A DNA stretch of 64,000 nucleotides. Source: Phytoactinopolyspora halotolerans. GTDB lineage: Bacteria > Actinomycetota > Actinomycetes > Jiangellales > Jiangellaceae. Location of the stretch: contig NZ_JAAGOA010000027.1 in NCBI RefSeq assembly GCF_010550675.1, positions 39,793 through 103,792 of the forward strand, given 5' to 3'. This document shows, piece after piece, positions 32,727 to 42,716 of the stretch. Each line of letters opens with the position of its first letter. The first letter of the stretch is position 1. The position numbers and the translations under genes were made by a program. The notes beneath the pieces are model-generated. The model was not told where the DNA came from. It searched no databases and worked only from the letters and a program-made list of their open reading frames with translations.

Positions 32727-33902
32727 ATGCCGGACCCGTCGTCCCTCACCGAACCGTTCGCTCCGCAGACCGCTCCCGAGGCGCTCGAGGACCTCCGTGC
32801 GCGGCTGCGCGCGACACGCTGGCCGGACGCGCCCGAGGACGCCGGATGGTCGCTCGGAACGGACGTCGACTACCTCCGCGAGCTCGTCGCCTACTGGGCA
32901 GACGGGTTCGACTGGTCCGCGCAGGAAGCGGCGCTCGCGCAGCTCCCCCACTTCCGGATGCGGCTCGGCGGCCTCGGGATTCACTACGTGCACGTCCGAG
33001 CCGCCGCGCCGTCCGGGCCCGTCCTGCCGCTGGTGCTCAGCCACGGCTGGCCGGACTCGTTCTGGCGCTACACGAAGGTCATCCCGCTCCTGACCGATCC
33101 CGGCGCGCACGGCGCCGACCCCGCCGATGCTTTCGACGTCGTCGTGCCGGACATTCCTGGTTACGGGTACTCCGATCGCCCGGCCGGCCCGCCGCTGGAC
33201 TCCATCGCCGTCGCCGGCCTGTTCGCCGAGCTGATGGGCGCCCTCGGCTACGCGCGGTTCGGCGCTGCCGGCGGGGATATAGGCAGCCACGTGAGTCGCT
33301 ACCTCGCCCTCGACCACCCCGACCGGGTGGTGGCCGTGCACCGCACGGACGCGGGTCTGCCTATCTTCACCGGTGACCCAGCAGAGCTCACACCGGAAGA
33401 GCGTGCCTGGTTCGAGGATGTCGCGGCCTGGGGCGCATCCGAGGGCGCGTATGCCGCCATGCACCGCACCAAGCCCCAGACCGCGGCGTTCGGGCTGACG
33501 GACTCCCCGGCCGGGCTCGCCGCGTGGATCGTCGAGAAGCTGCGGGGGTGGAGCGACTGCGGGGGCGACGTCGAACGACGCTTCACCAAGGACGAGATCC
33601 TCACCAACGTCACGCTCTACTGGTTCACCGGGACAATCGGCTCCTCGATGCGCATGTACAGCGCGAACGCCGCGATTCCGCCGGCGCAGCTCGCCCGCCG
33701 GGTCGAGGTTCCGTCCGGGTTCTCCATCTTCGCCGGAGACGTGGTCCGTCCGCCGCGAGCGTGGCTGGAGCGCACCGCGAATGCGGTGCGTGTGACCGAA
33801 CCCGCGAGCGGCGGGCATTTCGCACCGTTCGAGGAGCCCGAGCTCTACGCTCAGGAGTTGCGCGAGTTCTTCCGCCCCTACCGGTCGGCCGCGACACACT
33901 GA
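32727..33902 (+). CDS. Epoxide hydrolase (alpha/beta hydrolase with EHN domain)
   Basis: A 391-residue enzyme that opens epoxides by water addition. An N-terminal epoxide-hydrolase domain (about 8-95) precedes the alpha/beta core: the oxyanion motif HGWP at 106-109, PDIPGYGYSD, nucleophile aspartate D184 in GGDIGS, and the catalytic histidine in SGGHFAPFEEPE near residue 368. Juvenile-hormone-type and microsomal epoxide hydrolases share this order. No ribosome site precedes ATG 32727, so translation may be leaderless. It is divergent from the SnoaL-XRE unit. Confidence 0.92.
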   Translation: MPDPSSLTEPFAPQTAPEALEDLRARLRATRWPDAPEDAGWSLGTDVDYLRELVAYWADGFDWSAQEAALAQLPHFRMRLGGLGIHYVHVRAAAPSGPVLPLVLSHGWPDSFWRYTKVIPLLTDPGAHGADPADAFDVVVPDIPGYGYSDRPAGPPLDSIAVAGLFAELMGALGYARFGAAGGDIGSHVSRYLALDHPDRVVAVHRTDAGLPIFTGDPAELTPEERAWFEDVAAWGASEGAYAAMHRTKPQTAAFGLTDSPAGLAAWIVEKLRGWSDCGGDVERRFTKDEILTNVTLYWFTGTIGSSMRMYSANAAIPPAQLARRVEVPSGFSIFAGDVVRPPRAWLERTANAVRVTEPASGGHFAPFEEPELYAQELREFFRPYRSAATH

Positions 33903-34255
33903 CGAAGCTGGCGCAAGCCTGTGGGTCACGCAGCAACACTCGATGGTCTTCACAGCACAGTTCTTGGGTTCTCGTCAACCGTTTCCCAGTACCCGGGCAG
34001 CCTCGTCAGTGCCGCCACACGCAGCAGCCCTGTCCCACGTTCGCCGACCCCGCAGCACTCCTGGACGCAGGGCGACCTTCATCATCTCCGCAGGCTTTCT
34101 GCCCAGCTCGCGGGTCAGGACGTCCTCCGGCTAGGTCGTTGGCGATCTGCGGCGATCCGCGCGCCCTATCTGCGCCTTTTGCCGCTTGGACACTCGTGCA
34201 TAGGAACCGGTTCACTGGACGACTCGCCGCAGCTGAGGTGCCTGAGCCTTACGAT
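33903..34255. other. Intergenic region, no gene recognised
   Basis: About 350 bases between convergent genes. Open frames exist, but none has domain-like composition. I see no palindrome copy and no strong terminator hairpin. Confidence 0.35.
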
Positions 34256-34681
34256 TCAGAACCCCCGAAAGACGCCATCTGAATCGACGCTGTCCGCGAA
34301 TTCCGCGAAATCCATGTTTGCAAGGGACAGATTCGCGACGATCAGCTCAACTTCCCACGGGACCGAACGAAACGTACGCCCGATCTGGTCGCCGTACTCG
34401 TCGAAGTCAACGAACAAGACCGTATGATCTCGCATTGCTTGCTCGTCAGCCACAGCGATGGCGGTGAGGTAGTCCTCCCTCGGAAGCGCAACCAGCTGAT
34501 GCGGCGTTAGATTTGCAAGTTCAGGGGACTCGACTGGTTGCAGCTGGGCGCCCATGCGCTCGGCGACGTCATCTTCGTATACGGCATTCGCGGCTGCCAG
34601 GGCCTGTTGCCAAGCGTCGTCGTCCCCGTAGTCGGTGCGCACGAATATGAGGCTTAGGTCGGGACCCTTCGGCAACATCAC
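34256..34681 (-). CDS. DUF6924-domain protein
   Basis: A 141-residue acidic protein of the actinobacterial DUF6924 family. The core order is IFVRTDYGDDDAWQQALAAA, LTPHQLVALPREDYLTAIAVAD, TVLFVDFDEYGDQIGRTFRSVPWEV and NLSLANMDFAEFADSVDSDGVFRGF. Function unknown. ATG 34681 or the next ATG 34678 could be used. It stands alone between intergenic gaps. Confidence 0.85.
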   Translation of the reverse strand: MMLPKGPDLSLIFVRTDYGDDDAWQQALAAANAVYEDDVAERMGAQLQPVESPELANLTPHQLVALPREDYLTAIAVADEQAMRDHTVLFVDFDEYGDQIGRTFRSVPWEVELIVANLSLANMDFAEFADSVDSDGVFRGF

Positions 34682-34885
34682 GTTGAGAGGCTACACGGAT
34701 TCATTTGCGCGTCCGCGGCGCCGGCTACCCGTGGGCCGAACTTATGCTGGCAATGCGTGCCGGCCATGAGGACGTCGCAGATCATGTTCCAACGCACGGC
34801 ATCACAGCCACCTGCAGTCGCTGGGCGACGCCCATCGCAACAGAGCGGCGTCACAGTGGCGGGGATCCTCGTACTGTGCGGCCGT
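34682..34885. other. Intergenic gap before the end of rmlC
   Basis: About 200 bases with no gene I can support. The minus-strand rmlC gene ends at 34886. Confidence 0.3.
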
Positions 34886-35542
34886 TCAGGACTTAGTGTG
34901 TTCAGTCAAGCTGAACGCCTCGGCAGGCTGAGCAGTGGCCCATTGGGCTTGGGCTGTGGCGTAGTGCGTAACACAGACGTCATAACTCGGAAGAAGATCC
35001 GCGTCGAGCGCTTGCCGCAGCGTGGGGGCCTGAGCATCTTTGTCAGACAGGATCGGCTCGATGTCGTCCGGCCAGGGCAGGGACAGGTCCTCGTCGAGTG
35101 GCGTGATTCCGTGTTCGCGTTCCGGGTTGTACCCGGTTGAACAGAGGTACGCCATGATCGTCTCGTCCTCCAGCGCAACGAACGCATGGCCCAGCCCTTC
35201 GGCGATGTACAGCGCGTGGAAGTCAGTAGCGTCGAGCCGGATGGCATCCCAGCGTCCGAACGTGGGCGAATCGACGCGCAGATCCACAACGACATCGAGT
35301 AGTGCCCCGCGTGGGCACCACACGTACTTGGCCTGACCCGGTGGTGTGTCGGCGAAGTGCACACCGCGGATCGTTCCCTTCCGGGAGACGCTGACATTGA
35401 CCTGAGCCAGGCTCAACGGATGCCCGAGCACGTCGGCGAACGTCTTCCCTTGGAAAGGCGCGACGAACTTGCCGCGCCGATCCTCGAACACGTGCGGCAG
35501 GAACTCATACGCACCGGATGTCGATAGTTCACGTATTTCCAT
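34886..35542 (-). CDS. rmlC: dTDP-4-dehydrorhamnose 3,5-epimerase
   Basis: This cupin-fold enzyme epimerises dTDP-4-keto-6-deoxyglucose at C3 and C5, the third step to dTDP-L-rhamnose. The 218-residue protein shows RGVHFADTPPGQAKYVWC (H62, K72), LLDVVVDLRVDSPTFG, YIAEGLGHAFVAL and CSTGYNPEREHGI. Its C-terminal 30 residues are longer than usual. ATG 35542 is favoured; an upstream ATG 35563 is possible. It is separated from rmlA, rmlD and rmlB by some 14 kb and is divergent from the pyruvyltransferase-like gene. Confidence 0.93.
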   Translation of the reverse strand: MEIRELSTSGAYEFLPHVFEDRRGKFVAPFQGKTFADVLGHPLSLAQVNVSVSRKGTIRGVHFADTPPGQAKYVWCPRGALLDVVVDLRVDSPTFGRWDAIRLDATDFHALYIAEGLGHAFVALEDETIMAYLCSTGYNPEREHGITPLDEDLSLPWPDDIEPILSDKDAQAPTLRQALDADLLPSYDVCVTHYATAQAQWATAQPAEAFSLTEHTKS

Positions 35543-35768
35543 GAAAGCCAACCGTACATTCAATGGCGCCCAGACCCTTCACCAAACGATGGAATTACCC
35601 TACCGTTCATGAATGCGTTACAGCAAGGCAACATATATCTACGCGACGCTTCGCCATCGGGAAATCTTCGGTCGTTTTCTGACTTGCTCCCGTTCAAAGT
35701 GGCCCTCACGATTGTAAGAAGGGACTGACATGGCAGTTATCCGGAGCATAGGAATAGGAGTGAAATAG
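35543..35768. promoter_or_regulatory. Divergent rmlC/pyruvyltransferase promoter region
   Basis: A 226-base AT-rich space between divergent genes. It probably holds both promoters. GGAATAGGAG just upstream of 35769 is a strong ribosome site for the pyruvyltransferase-like gene. I cannot place the -10 elements with confidence. Confidence 0.4.
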
Positions 35769-36869
35769 ATGACGACAAACCATTCGCCTGCATCGTCGAC
35801 AAATCCCGACACTCACCTGATCGAGAAACTCTGCACGACGCTCGACGATGCATTACGAGATGCCCTCAATGGGGCCTCAGAGGTGGCGCTGGTCAACTTC
35901 CACAATCTGTCTGCCGGGTGGCCGCGTTGGGTGGGGAATCCTGGCGATATGGCGATCTGGCACGCAGCTCACGCCTCACTCCGCCGCCTGAACGTTCGTG
36001 TCGCCTACCAAGCGGCGTACAACACCCTGTCCATTCCCGCCCTCAAACGTGCCGTCCCATTCGGCCCGGTACTGATCACGGGTGGTGGCGACTTCGGTGA
36101 CCTGTACACTTTTGGCACGCCCGAAACCAGAGAGCGTCTTCTAGCAGAGCTTCGTGGCGTCCCCATCATCCAGTTGCCGATCGCCGTCTATTTCAAAGAC
36201 CCTGCGAACATTGCCCGGATCCAGCGGCTCGTCGCGGAGCACAACAACTTCACGCTGATGGTGCGCGATCAGCTCAGCGAACAGCGAGCCCGTAAGCACC
36301 TCGACACCGAAATCCGTCTCACACCGGACATGGCGTTTGCTCTTGGGCCTCTCCCAAGGCCTACGAAGCCTTCCATCGATCTGGTCTGGAACGCGTGGAG
36401 ATCCTCTGATCCGGAGCATGTCGACCACGGTAGCCCTCCTCCGGGCGTGACCAGCAGCACGATCGAGTGGGCAAGTAGGGTCCAGGATGAACCTTCCGTG
36501 TCCGTGCAGGACAAGATGGTGCGCACCGCACACATTCGGCTTGGCACGCTCCTCGCCCGCTGGCCTTCCCTGCGCGGCGCAATGTGGCGTCCCTACGCTG
36601 CCACCTTCGAGCCGCTATGCCGTGCCTCAATACGCCGGGGACTCCGCCTGGAGAGCGCGGGGTGTGTCCTCGTGACCAACAAGCTCCACGGTCACATATT
36701 TGCTCTGCTCGGCGGTATACCCCACGTGGTTCTGGACAACTCGTTCGGCAAGGTACGCGGCGTGTACGAGACATGGACATCCTCGAGCACCCTGGCGCAC
36801 TGGGCCGAAGACGGAGATTCCGCCCGGCGCCTCGCTCTAGACCTCCTGGAACAGATTCGCACTTCGTGA
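35769..36869 (+). CDS. Polysaccharide pyruvyltransferase-family protein
   Basis: A 366-residue protein of the CsaB/ExoV/WcaK family, which adds ketal-linked pyruvate from PEP to polysaccharides. Visible markers are the N-terminal WVGNPGDMAIWHA, LITGGGDFGDLY, LPIAVYFKDPANIARI, and the C-terminal VTNKLHGHIFALLGGIPHVVLDNSFGKV that binds PEP-like ligands in the family. ATG 35769 follows a good GGAG. It faces rmlC, so it may modify a rhamnose-containing surface or exported glycan. The acceptor is not known. Confidence 0.85.
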   Translation: MTTNHSPASSTNPDTHLIEKLCTTLDDALRDALNGASEVALVNFHNLSAGWPRWVGNPGDMAIWHAAHASLRRLNVRVAYQAAYNTLSIPALKRAVPFGPVLITGGGDFGDLYTFGTPETRERLLAELRGVPIIQLPIAVYFKDPANIARIQRLVAEHNNFTLMVRDQLSEQRARKHLDTEIRLTPDMAFALGPLPRPTKPSIDLVWNAWRSSDPEHVDHGSPPPGVTSSTIEWASRVQDEPSVSVQDKMVRTAHIRLGTLLARWPSLRGAMWRPYAATFEPLCRASIRRGLRLESAGCVLVTNKLHGHIFALLGGIPHVVLDNSFGKVRGVYETWTSSSTLAHWAEDGDSARRLALDLLEQIRTS

Positions 36870-36882
36870 GCCACGCCGCCCC

Positions 36883-38256
36883 TCATACGGTCGGGTGGCG
36901 GAGGTCTATCTCCTGGAGGGCAGCGGCGACATCCTCCCACGGAACCTCGTGTGGAAGAAGGTCTCCCGTCGCCGACAATGCCGCTGTCACTCCGGCCGCC
37001 TGGCCCATTGCTACCGCATTGCCGGTGACTCTATAGCTCGAATGCGCAAGGAAGTCTCCGCTGATGCAGCGGCCGGCCATCAAGAGGCCATCCACGTCCC
37101 GAGCGATGAGCGCGCGCAGCGGTATGTCATACGGCCGAACCTCCAGCTCCTTTCGCCCACCGTCACTTGTCTCCGTTTCTCGCGCAGCACTTAGGTAGCC
37201 GCCTTCCGCGGCGGACAGCGCATGAACATCGACCCCCCAACGTGCCCGGCAAACGGCATCCTCGTGCTGCCTCCCGTCGACGAGGTCGTCGACCGTCACC
37301 GTGTAGCGCCCGTGTATACGCCGCCCCTCCCGCACGCCGATCTGATCGGCTGTGGCCACAATCTTGAGTCGTGCCCACGGCCCGCCGAGCGAACGCAGGC
37401 CGTTCACGATGCGGTGAAGCTCCGACCGCGCGGCTATCGTTGCCTCGGTGATCTCACCGGCGCTCAATGCCGAGGCACCGTACTCATGGTTGGCCATCAT
37501 CGCGAAAAGGTCTTCGTGGATGGCCCAAAGAGTCGGGCCCTTGTAGGACGGTTTGACGCCGGCACGCTCAATCTCCTCAAGCAGCGACCGGGTGCCGCCT
37601 CTGTATCGCTGCGACGGGCTCGGCTCCGTGCTACCGCGGGGCGAAGGCTTACCGCCCGCGACGAACCGATCGATCTCCTCGATTCCGGGCCCCATGAGCA
37701 ACGCCATCAAGCTCATGGGCTGGGCGTCGCCGGTTTCAGGATGACCGTAGTCATATCCGCATCCCGCCAGAGCGCCGACGTCGCCATCTCCCGTCGCGTC
37801 GACGAAGGCGCGCGCTGTCCATGCCTGTCGACCTGACTTGGACTCAGATGCCACGGCGGACAATCGACGCGACTCGTCAACGTGTGCCGCGACAGCCCTG
37901 GTATGCATTTGCACCCGAACGCCGGCTTCACACGCAAGCTCCTCGAGCACCACTTTCATCATCTCGACGTCGTAGCTGTACTCGGTGCGCCCACGGTCCG
38001 CTCGTGCTCCACGCGCATCCAGAATCTCCGTCAACTCAGCCATGACACCCGGTTTGTCAGTTTCGATGATCCTGCTGAGCGCACCTGCCGTCCATACGCC
38101 GCCCAAGCAGCCACTCACCTCGAGCAAGGTCGTCCTCGCTCCCATACGTGCCGCTGACAACGCCGCCGCGAATCCCGCCGGTCCCGCGCCACACACAACG
38201 ACGTCGCACTCTCCCGCTATCGGGGTGTCTCTCTCTTGTTCCCGCAAGACCTTCAT
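36883..38256 (-). CDS. FAD-dependent oxidoreductase (FAD_oxidored family)
   Basis: A 457-residue flavoprotein. The FAD-binding GAGPAG is at 23-28 in DVVVCGAGPAGFAAAL; FVDATGDGDVGALAGCGYDYG and LLMAGRCISGDFLAHSSYRVTGNAVAMGQAAG are the second and third signature segments of the xanthan-lyase/succinate-dehydrogenase-like FAD_oxidored group. It is the last gene of the rhamnosidase-transporter operon, 12 bases after the preceding ABC gene stop. In catabolic clusters such proteins oxidise sugar or aglycone alcohols, but the reaction here is unknown. Confidence 0.85.
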   Translation of the reverse strand: MKVLREQERDTPIAGECDVVVCGAGPAGFAAALSAARMGARTTLLEVSGCLGGVWTAGALSRIIETDKPGVMAELTEILDARGARADRGRTEYSYDVEMMKVVLEELACEAGVRVQMHTRAVAAHVDESRRLSAVASESKSGRQAWTARAFVDATGDGDVGALAGCGYDYGHPETGDAQPMSLMALLMGPGIEEIDRFVAGGKPSPRGSTEPSPSQRYRGGTRSLLEEIERAGVKPSYKGPTLWAIHEDLFAMMANHEYGASALSAGEITEATIAARSELHRIVNGLRSLGGPWARLKIVATADQIGVREGRRIHGRYTVTVDDLVDGRQHEDAVCRARWGVDVHALSAAEGGYLSAARETETSDGGRKELEVRPYDIPLRALIARDVDGLLMAGRCISGDFLAHSSYRVTGNAVAMGQAAGVTAALSATGDLLPHEVPWEDVAAALQEIDLRHPTV

Positions 38257-38268
38257 TGTGTCCTCCGC

Positions 38269-39435
38269 CTAGAGTGATGGAATGTGCTTTCGCTGCATCG
38301 TTTGCGCGCGTTCGATTCCGGTCGGTCCGGCGGCTTCGCCCCACGGCGGCGACATCGCGAAATGGCATGCGGCGAACCGCCGGGTCGGCCCGCTTGCGGC
38401 ATCAGTCGAGGCAAGCGGCAACAAAGGCGGCTCCTCCTCCGCGCAGATACGCTGCGCGTATGGGCAGCGAGTGCGGAACGAACAGCCCGCAATATCCTGA
38501 CTGGCGTCCGGCACGTCGCCCGAGATCGCAGTGGCCTGCAAACGATGCCTAGGGTGAGGCTTAGGGGAAGCATCGAGGAGAGCTCTGGTGTATGGATGCC
38601 TCGGCCGAGCAAAGAGTTCAGCCGTCGGCCCCAGTTCGACCAGCTTGCCGAGATACATCACGGCGACGCGATCGCTGATGTGCTGCACCACGCCGAGATC
38701 ATGAGAGATCATGATGTAGGCAAGCCCGTACTGGCTTTGAAGGTCTCGGAGCAAGTTCAGAATCTGCGCCTGAATCGAAACGTCCAATGCCGAGACTGGC
38801 TCATCGCAGACCACAAGACGAGGGTTGAGCGCGAGCGCCCGTGCGATGCCTATCCGCTGACGCTGGCCTCCAGAGAAAGCATGCGGATAACGAATTCCGT
38901 ACTCGCGACGGAGCCCAACCTGGTCCATCAGTTCAAAGACCCGCTCCTCGAGACTCTTGCCTCGCGCTATACCGTTGATCCTCAGTGGCTCCCCTATGAT
39001 GTCCCGAACTCTGTGGCGAGGGTTCAAAGAGGCATAAGGGTTCTGAAATATCATCTGAACGCCGCGACGCAACCGCGATAGATCAGCCCCGCGTGCAGTT
39101 CCCACATCTATGCTGTAGTCATCGGGCGAGGCACTCGCCGGGCCCTCACTTCCGGGACGGAAAAGAATCTCACCCGAAGTCGGCACGTCGGCACGGACGA
39201 TCATCTTTCCCATCGTCGTTTTGCCACAGCCAGACTCACCGACCAAACCAAGCGTCTCGCCGTGAAAGACATCGAAGCTCACACTGTCGACCGCCCGAAG
39301 GTAGCCAGTGGTTCGATGAAAAGAGCCTCTCTTGATCGGATAGCGCTTGGCCACGTTCCGCACGCGCAGAACCGCACGGCCCGGGCTCTCAGAGACGAAA
39401 CGTCCGACGTCACGATGTTCGCCGCTCTCGCTCAC
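38269..39435 (-). CDS. ABC transporter ATP-binding protein (OppF/DppF type)
   Basis: A 388-residue ATPase of the peptide/nickel/glycoside importer family. Walker [10 protein letters not shown] is at 66-74, the signature [15 protein letters not shown] and Walker [13 protein letters not shown] follow, and the oligopeptide-type C-terminal domain contains [12 protein letters not shown] 39435 follows AGGAGAG and sits one base after the preceding gene's stop. It pairs with the second ATPase just upstream, giving the heterodimeric ATPase of the importer. Confidence 0.95.
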   Translation of the reverse strand: MSESGEHRDVGRFVSESPGRAVLRVRNVAKRYPIKRGSFHRTTGYLRAVDSVSFDVFHGETLGLVGESGCGKTTMGKMIVRADVPTSGEILFRPGSEGPASASPDDYSIDVGTARGADLSRLRRGVQMIFQNPYASLNPRHRVRDIIGEPLRINGIARGKSLEERVFELMDQVGLRREYGIRYPHAFSGGQRQRIGIARALALNPRLVVCDEPVSALDVSIQAQILNLLRDLQSQYGLAYIMISHDLGVVQHISDRVAVMYLGKLVELGPTAELFARPRHPYTRALLDASPKPHPRHRLQATAISGDVPDASQDIAGCSFRTRCPYAQRICAEEEPPLLPLASTDAASGPTRRFAACHFAMSPPWGEAAGPTGIERAQTMQRKHIPSL

Positions 39436-39436
39436 G

Positions 39437-40573
39437 CTAGTCTCTCCTCTCCCCGTGACCATGCTCTGCCAAAAAACACGCCGCCGTATGCTCGTCCCCG
39501 ACCTTTACGAGCACAGGTTCGGCCCGCTCGCACATGTTGGCCATGAATGCAGTACATCGAGGATGGAAGCGGCAGCCCGATGGCACGTCGTATGGGTTGG
39601 GCACGTCGCCGGCCACCGCCCGCAGCCGCCCGCCCAGTTCTGCCTCCGTCTCGATCACCGGGACCGACTCCAACAAAGCTCGCGTATACGGGTGCTGCGG
39701 GTTGTCGAAGAGCTCCCATACCGGAGCCTGCTCGACCACGCGCCCCATGTACATCACCGCCACCACGTCCGCGGCCTGCGCGATGACCCCCATGTTGTGC
39801 GAGATCAGGATCACTGACATCTCCATCTCTCTCTGCAGGTCGGCCAACAACGTCAAGACCTGGCCTTGCACCGTAACGTCCAGCGCAGTCGTCGGCTCAT
39901 CCGCTATCAGAATCGACGGCCGGCACGACAGGGCCATCGCGATCATCGCCCGTTGCAGGAGCCCGCCGGACAGCTCGAACGGGAACCGATCAACCATGCG
40001 CTCGGGTTGCGGTACGCCCACTCGCGCCAGCATCTCGATCACATGACTCCGCGCGTCTCTCTTGGACTTGTCCGTGTGAATGCGAACCGCCTCCACGATC
40101 TGGCGTCCAATGGGATATACAGGCGAGAAGGCCGCCATCGGCTCTTGGAAGATCATCGCGATCTCATTGCCGCGAACCGATCTCATCTCAGGGCCCCGCG
40201 GGTTCAAACTCGCCAGATCCACCACTCTCTCATCGCGCCCGCGATACAGGATCTCCCCACCGACGATCTGTGCCTGCCCCGGCAGGAGGCCCAAGATCGA
40301 ACGGACTGTCACGCTCTTCCCACAGCCCGACTCACCCACTATCCCCAGGGTCGAGCCTCGCTCGAGCGTCAAGGTCACATCATCGACTGCTCGGATCGTT
40401 CCCTCAGCACCCGCAAAGTGTGTGACCAGGTTTCTGATCTCCAGGATCGGCTCTGGCCACTCGTCTACCACCTGACTCAAGTTCGTGTTCCATCCCGGAC
40501 CCCGGGCGATCGCCGGAGCCCCGCTGGTCCCACCGTCACCGGCTGTATGGGTCCGCTGCATCACGCAAACCAT
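39437..40573 (-). CDS. ABC transporter ATP-binding protein (OppD/DppD type)
   Basis: A 378-residue ATPase: Walker A GESGCGKSV at 80-88, the signature LSGGLLQRAMIAMAL (leucine in place of the usual glutamine or methionine) and Walker B ILIADEPTTALD. The oligopeptide-binding C-terminal part includes HPRCTAFMANMCERAEP. The gene overlaps the permease upstream by 38 bases, an unusually long overlap, so translation is probably coupled; a start at ATG 40561 would shorten it. Confidence 0.94.
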   Translation of the reverse strand: MVCVMQRTHTAGDGGTSGAPAIARGPGWNTNLSQVVDEWPEPILEIRNLVTHFAGAEGTIRAVDDVTLTLERGSTLGIVGESGCGKSVTVRSILGLLPGQAQIVGGEILYRGRDERVVDLASLNPRGPEMRSVRGNEIAMIFQEPMAAFSPVYPIGRQIVEAVRIHTDKSKRDARSHVIEMLARVGVPQPERMVDRFPFELSGGLLQRAMIAMALSCRPSILIADEPTTALDVTVQGQVLTLLADLQREMEMSVILISHNMGVIAQAADVVAVMYMGRVVEQAPVWELFDNPQHPYTRALLESVPVIETEAELGGRLRAVAGDVPNPYDVPSGCRFHPRCTAFMANMCERAEPVLVKVGDEHTAACFLAEHGHGERRD

Positions 40574-41675
40574 CTCCCAGGAAGTTGAAGCACAGAACGA
40601 CCAGAACCACCGGAATCGCCGGCGTCAGTTGCCAAGGATGCGCGGTGACGGCCACGACGTTCTGCGCGTCTTGGAGCAACGTTCCCCAGGAAACGGCCGG
40701 CGCCTGCATCCCAACGCCGATGAAGCTCAGCGCCGTCTCGCCCAGGATCATCGCCGGAATCGCCAATGTTGTCACCACGATCAGATGGCTGGTCACGGAC
40801 GGTACAAGATGACCGAAGATGATCCGTCGCCGTGACGCCCCAGCCACCTTCGCCGCCACGACGAAGTCCTCCTCGCGCAGCGCCAGCAACTTTCCGCGCA
40901 CCTCGCGAGCCAGACCCGTCCACGAAATGAAGGACAGGATCACGACGATGAAGAAATACGTTCGAATAATCGACCAATCCCGAGGCAGAGCCGCCGCTAG
41001 CGCGATCCATAGGGGCAGTGCCGGCAGAGCGAGAATAAACTCCGTCACTCGCTGGATTATGGTGTCCACCACTCCGCCGAAATATCCTGATATAGCACCC
41101 AGCAGAGTCCCGAGGACCAAGCCCAGTGCGACACCCACGAGTCCGATGGTCAGGGAAATCCGCGATCCGTAGATGATACGCGACAGGATGTCGCGCCCGA
41201 GCCTGTCGGTACCCAACAGCAACACCGGTGGCTCTCCCGCCTCGGTTGTGAACAGGCGGCGCTCCGTCTCTATCACACCGAAGAGCTTGTACGGCTCGCC
41301 CCGCCCGAAGAACTGAATGGTCGATTCCTGGCTCCGGTCTTCGACGTGCTCATATTGCAGCGTCTGTGTATCCAGTGCCCGTTCACGCCCGTAGACGAAC
41401 GGCGTGGAAAGCGCGCCGTCGTCTACCACGCGAACCACTGTCGGCGGCGCGTCCTGATACCCTTCGAATCGCGTGTCCGCGCTGTAGGGTGCGAAGAACT
41501 CGGGGACCAGCGCCACGATGTACATGGCAACCAGCGCCCACAGCGACCACTTCGCCACGCGGTGCGCCTTGAACTTCCACCACATCAATCGCCACTGACT
41601 CGCGTAAACGTACCGGGACTGTTCCTGCCCGACCGCGGCAAGCCCGACCTTCTCCTCCACCACAATGTCACTCAT
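40536..41675 (-). CDS. ABC transporter permease (OppC/DppC type)
   Basis: A 379-residue inner-membrane permease. After an N-terminal cytoplasmic leader and one helix (about 40-55) there is a long periplasmic loop of roughly 100 residues, then the five-helix core with LGTDRLGRDILSRIIYGSRISL, the EAA-like segment VVAAKVAGASRRRIIFGHLVP and SFIGVGMQAPAVSWGTLL. ATG 41675 overlaps the OppB-type gene stop (ATGA). It pairs with the permease upstream. Confidence 0.94.
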   Translation of the reverse strand: MSDIVVEEKVGLAAVGQEQSRYVYASQWRLMWWKFKAHRVAKWSLWALVAMYIVALVPEFFAPYSADTRFEGYQDAPPTVVRVVDDGALSTPFVYGRERALDTQTLQYEHVEDRSQESTIQFFGRGEPYKLFGVIETERRLFTTEAGEPPVLLLGTDRLGRDILSRIIYGSRISLTIGLVGVALGLVLGTLLGAISGYFGGVVDTIIQRVTEFILALPALPLWIALAAALPRDWSIIRTYFFIVVILSFISWTGLAREVRGKLLALREEDFVVAAKVAGASRRRIIFGHLVPSVTSHLIVVTTLAIPAMILGETALSFIGVGMQAPAVSWGTLLQDAQNVVAVTAHPWQLTPAIPVVLVVLCFNFLGDGLRDAADPYSR

Positions 41676-42667
41676 CGGGCGACCCTTTCGAACCGTATTC
41701 TCGGGTCCAACCACGCCAGCAAAAGATCTGCCACCAACGTTCCAACGACCGTGAGCACAGAGAGGATCATGATTATACTTGCGGCAAGGTATACATCTTG
41801 GTTAATTACCGACCCCAGTAGCAGCGGCCCTGTCGTCTGAAGGTTGAGAACGATGGATACCAGCACCTCACCGCCAACTATTGACGGCAAAAGCCAACCA
41901 ATCGTCGACACGATGGGGTTGATTGCGATCCGCAAGGGGTAGCGAACGAGAACCGCACCCTCGCTCATTCCTTTCGCCCGTGCAGTGATCACGTACTGCT
42001 TCTCCAACTCATCGAGCAGGTTTCCTCGCATCACGCGGATCACGCTGGCGGTGCCGGCCGTGCCGATAATCAGAACAGGAAACCATATTCGACTCAGCAG
42101 ATCCAACACCTTGTCGATGCTCCACGGCGCATCGATGAATTCTTCAGAGAAGGATCCACTCATGTTCACACCGAAAAGCCAGTGGAAGAGCCACAACAGG
42201 ATGAGCGCGACCAGGAAGTTCGGCGTGGCGAGGCCGATGAAACCCACGAACGTGAAAATGTAATCGAGGGCCGAATTCTTGTGAACCGCCGAGTACACTC
42301 CTATCGGCACCGCGACCGCGAAGATGAACACCACCGTGGCAAGCGAGATCACGATCGTCAACGGGATGCGTTCCGCGAGCAAGTCGGCTACGGACCTATC
42401 CCACTGGAACGATCTTCCTAGATCTCCGCGCAGGAAATCGCCAATCCAATTGAGATACCGGGCCCAGATGTTCTGATCCAGGCCATATTGCTGCGTCAGC
42501 GCCGCGCGTTCCGCTTCGGTCATCTCGAAACCCTGCGAAGCACGTTGCGCCTCAATTCGGCTGACCACGTCTCCAGGGGGAAGCTCAATAATGATGAACG
42601 ACACGACCGAGATGGCGAACAGCACGGGCAATAGCAACCCGAGACGACGCAAGACGTAGCCTCCCAT
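41672..42667 (-). CDS. ABC transporter permease (OppB/DppB type)
   Basis: A 331-residue permease of six transmembrane helices starting GYVLRRLGLLLPVLFAISVVSF, the standard OppB N-terminus. Further markers are LGRSFQWDRSVADLLAERIP and the EAA-like segment YVITARAKGMSEGAVLVRYPLR. ATG 42667 is preferred; GTG 42676 also has a GGGAG site. The OppC-type gene follows with a four-base overlap. Together they form the membrane channel of the importer. Confidence 0.93.
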   Translation of the reverse strand: MGGYVLRRLGLLLPVLFAISVVSFIIIELPPGDVVSRIEAQRASQGFEMTEAERAALTQQYGLDQNIWARYLNWIGDFLRGDLGRSFQWDRSVADLLAERIPLTIVISLATVVFIFAVAVPIGVYSAVHKNSALDYIFTFVGFIGLATPNFLVALILLWLFHWLFGVNMSGSFSEEFIDAPWSIDKVLDLLSRIWFPVLIIGTAGTASVIRVMRGNLLDELEKQYVITARAKGMSEGAVLVRYPLRIAINPIVSTIGWLLPSIVGGEVLVSIVLNLQTTGPLLLGSVINQDVYLAASIIMILSVLTVVGTLVADLLLAWLDPRIRFERVAR

Positions 42668-42716
42668 GCGGTTCACCTACTCTCCCATTCGCAGTAACAC
42701 GACTGAACACCGACGA

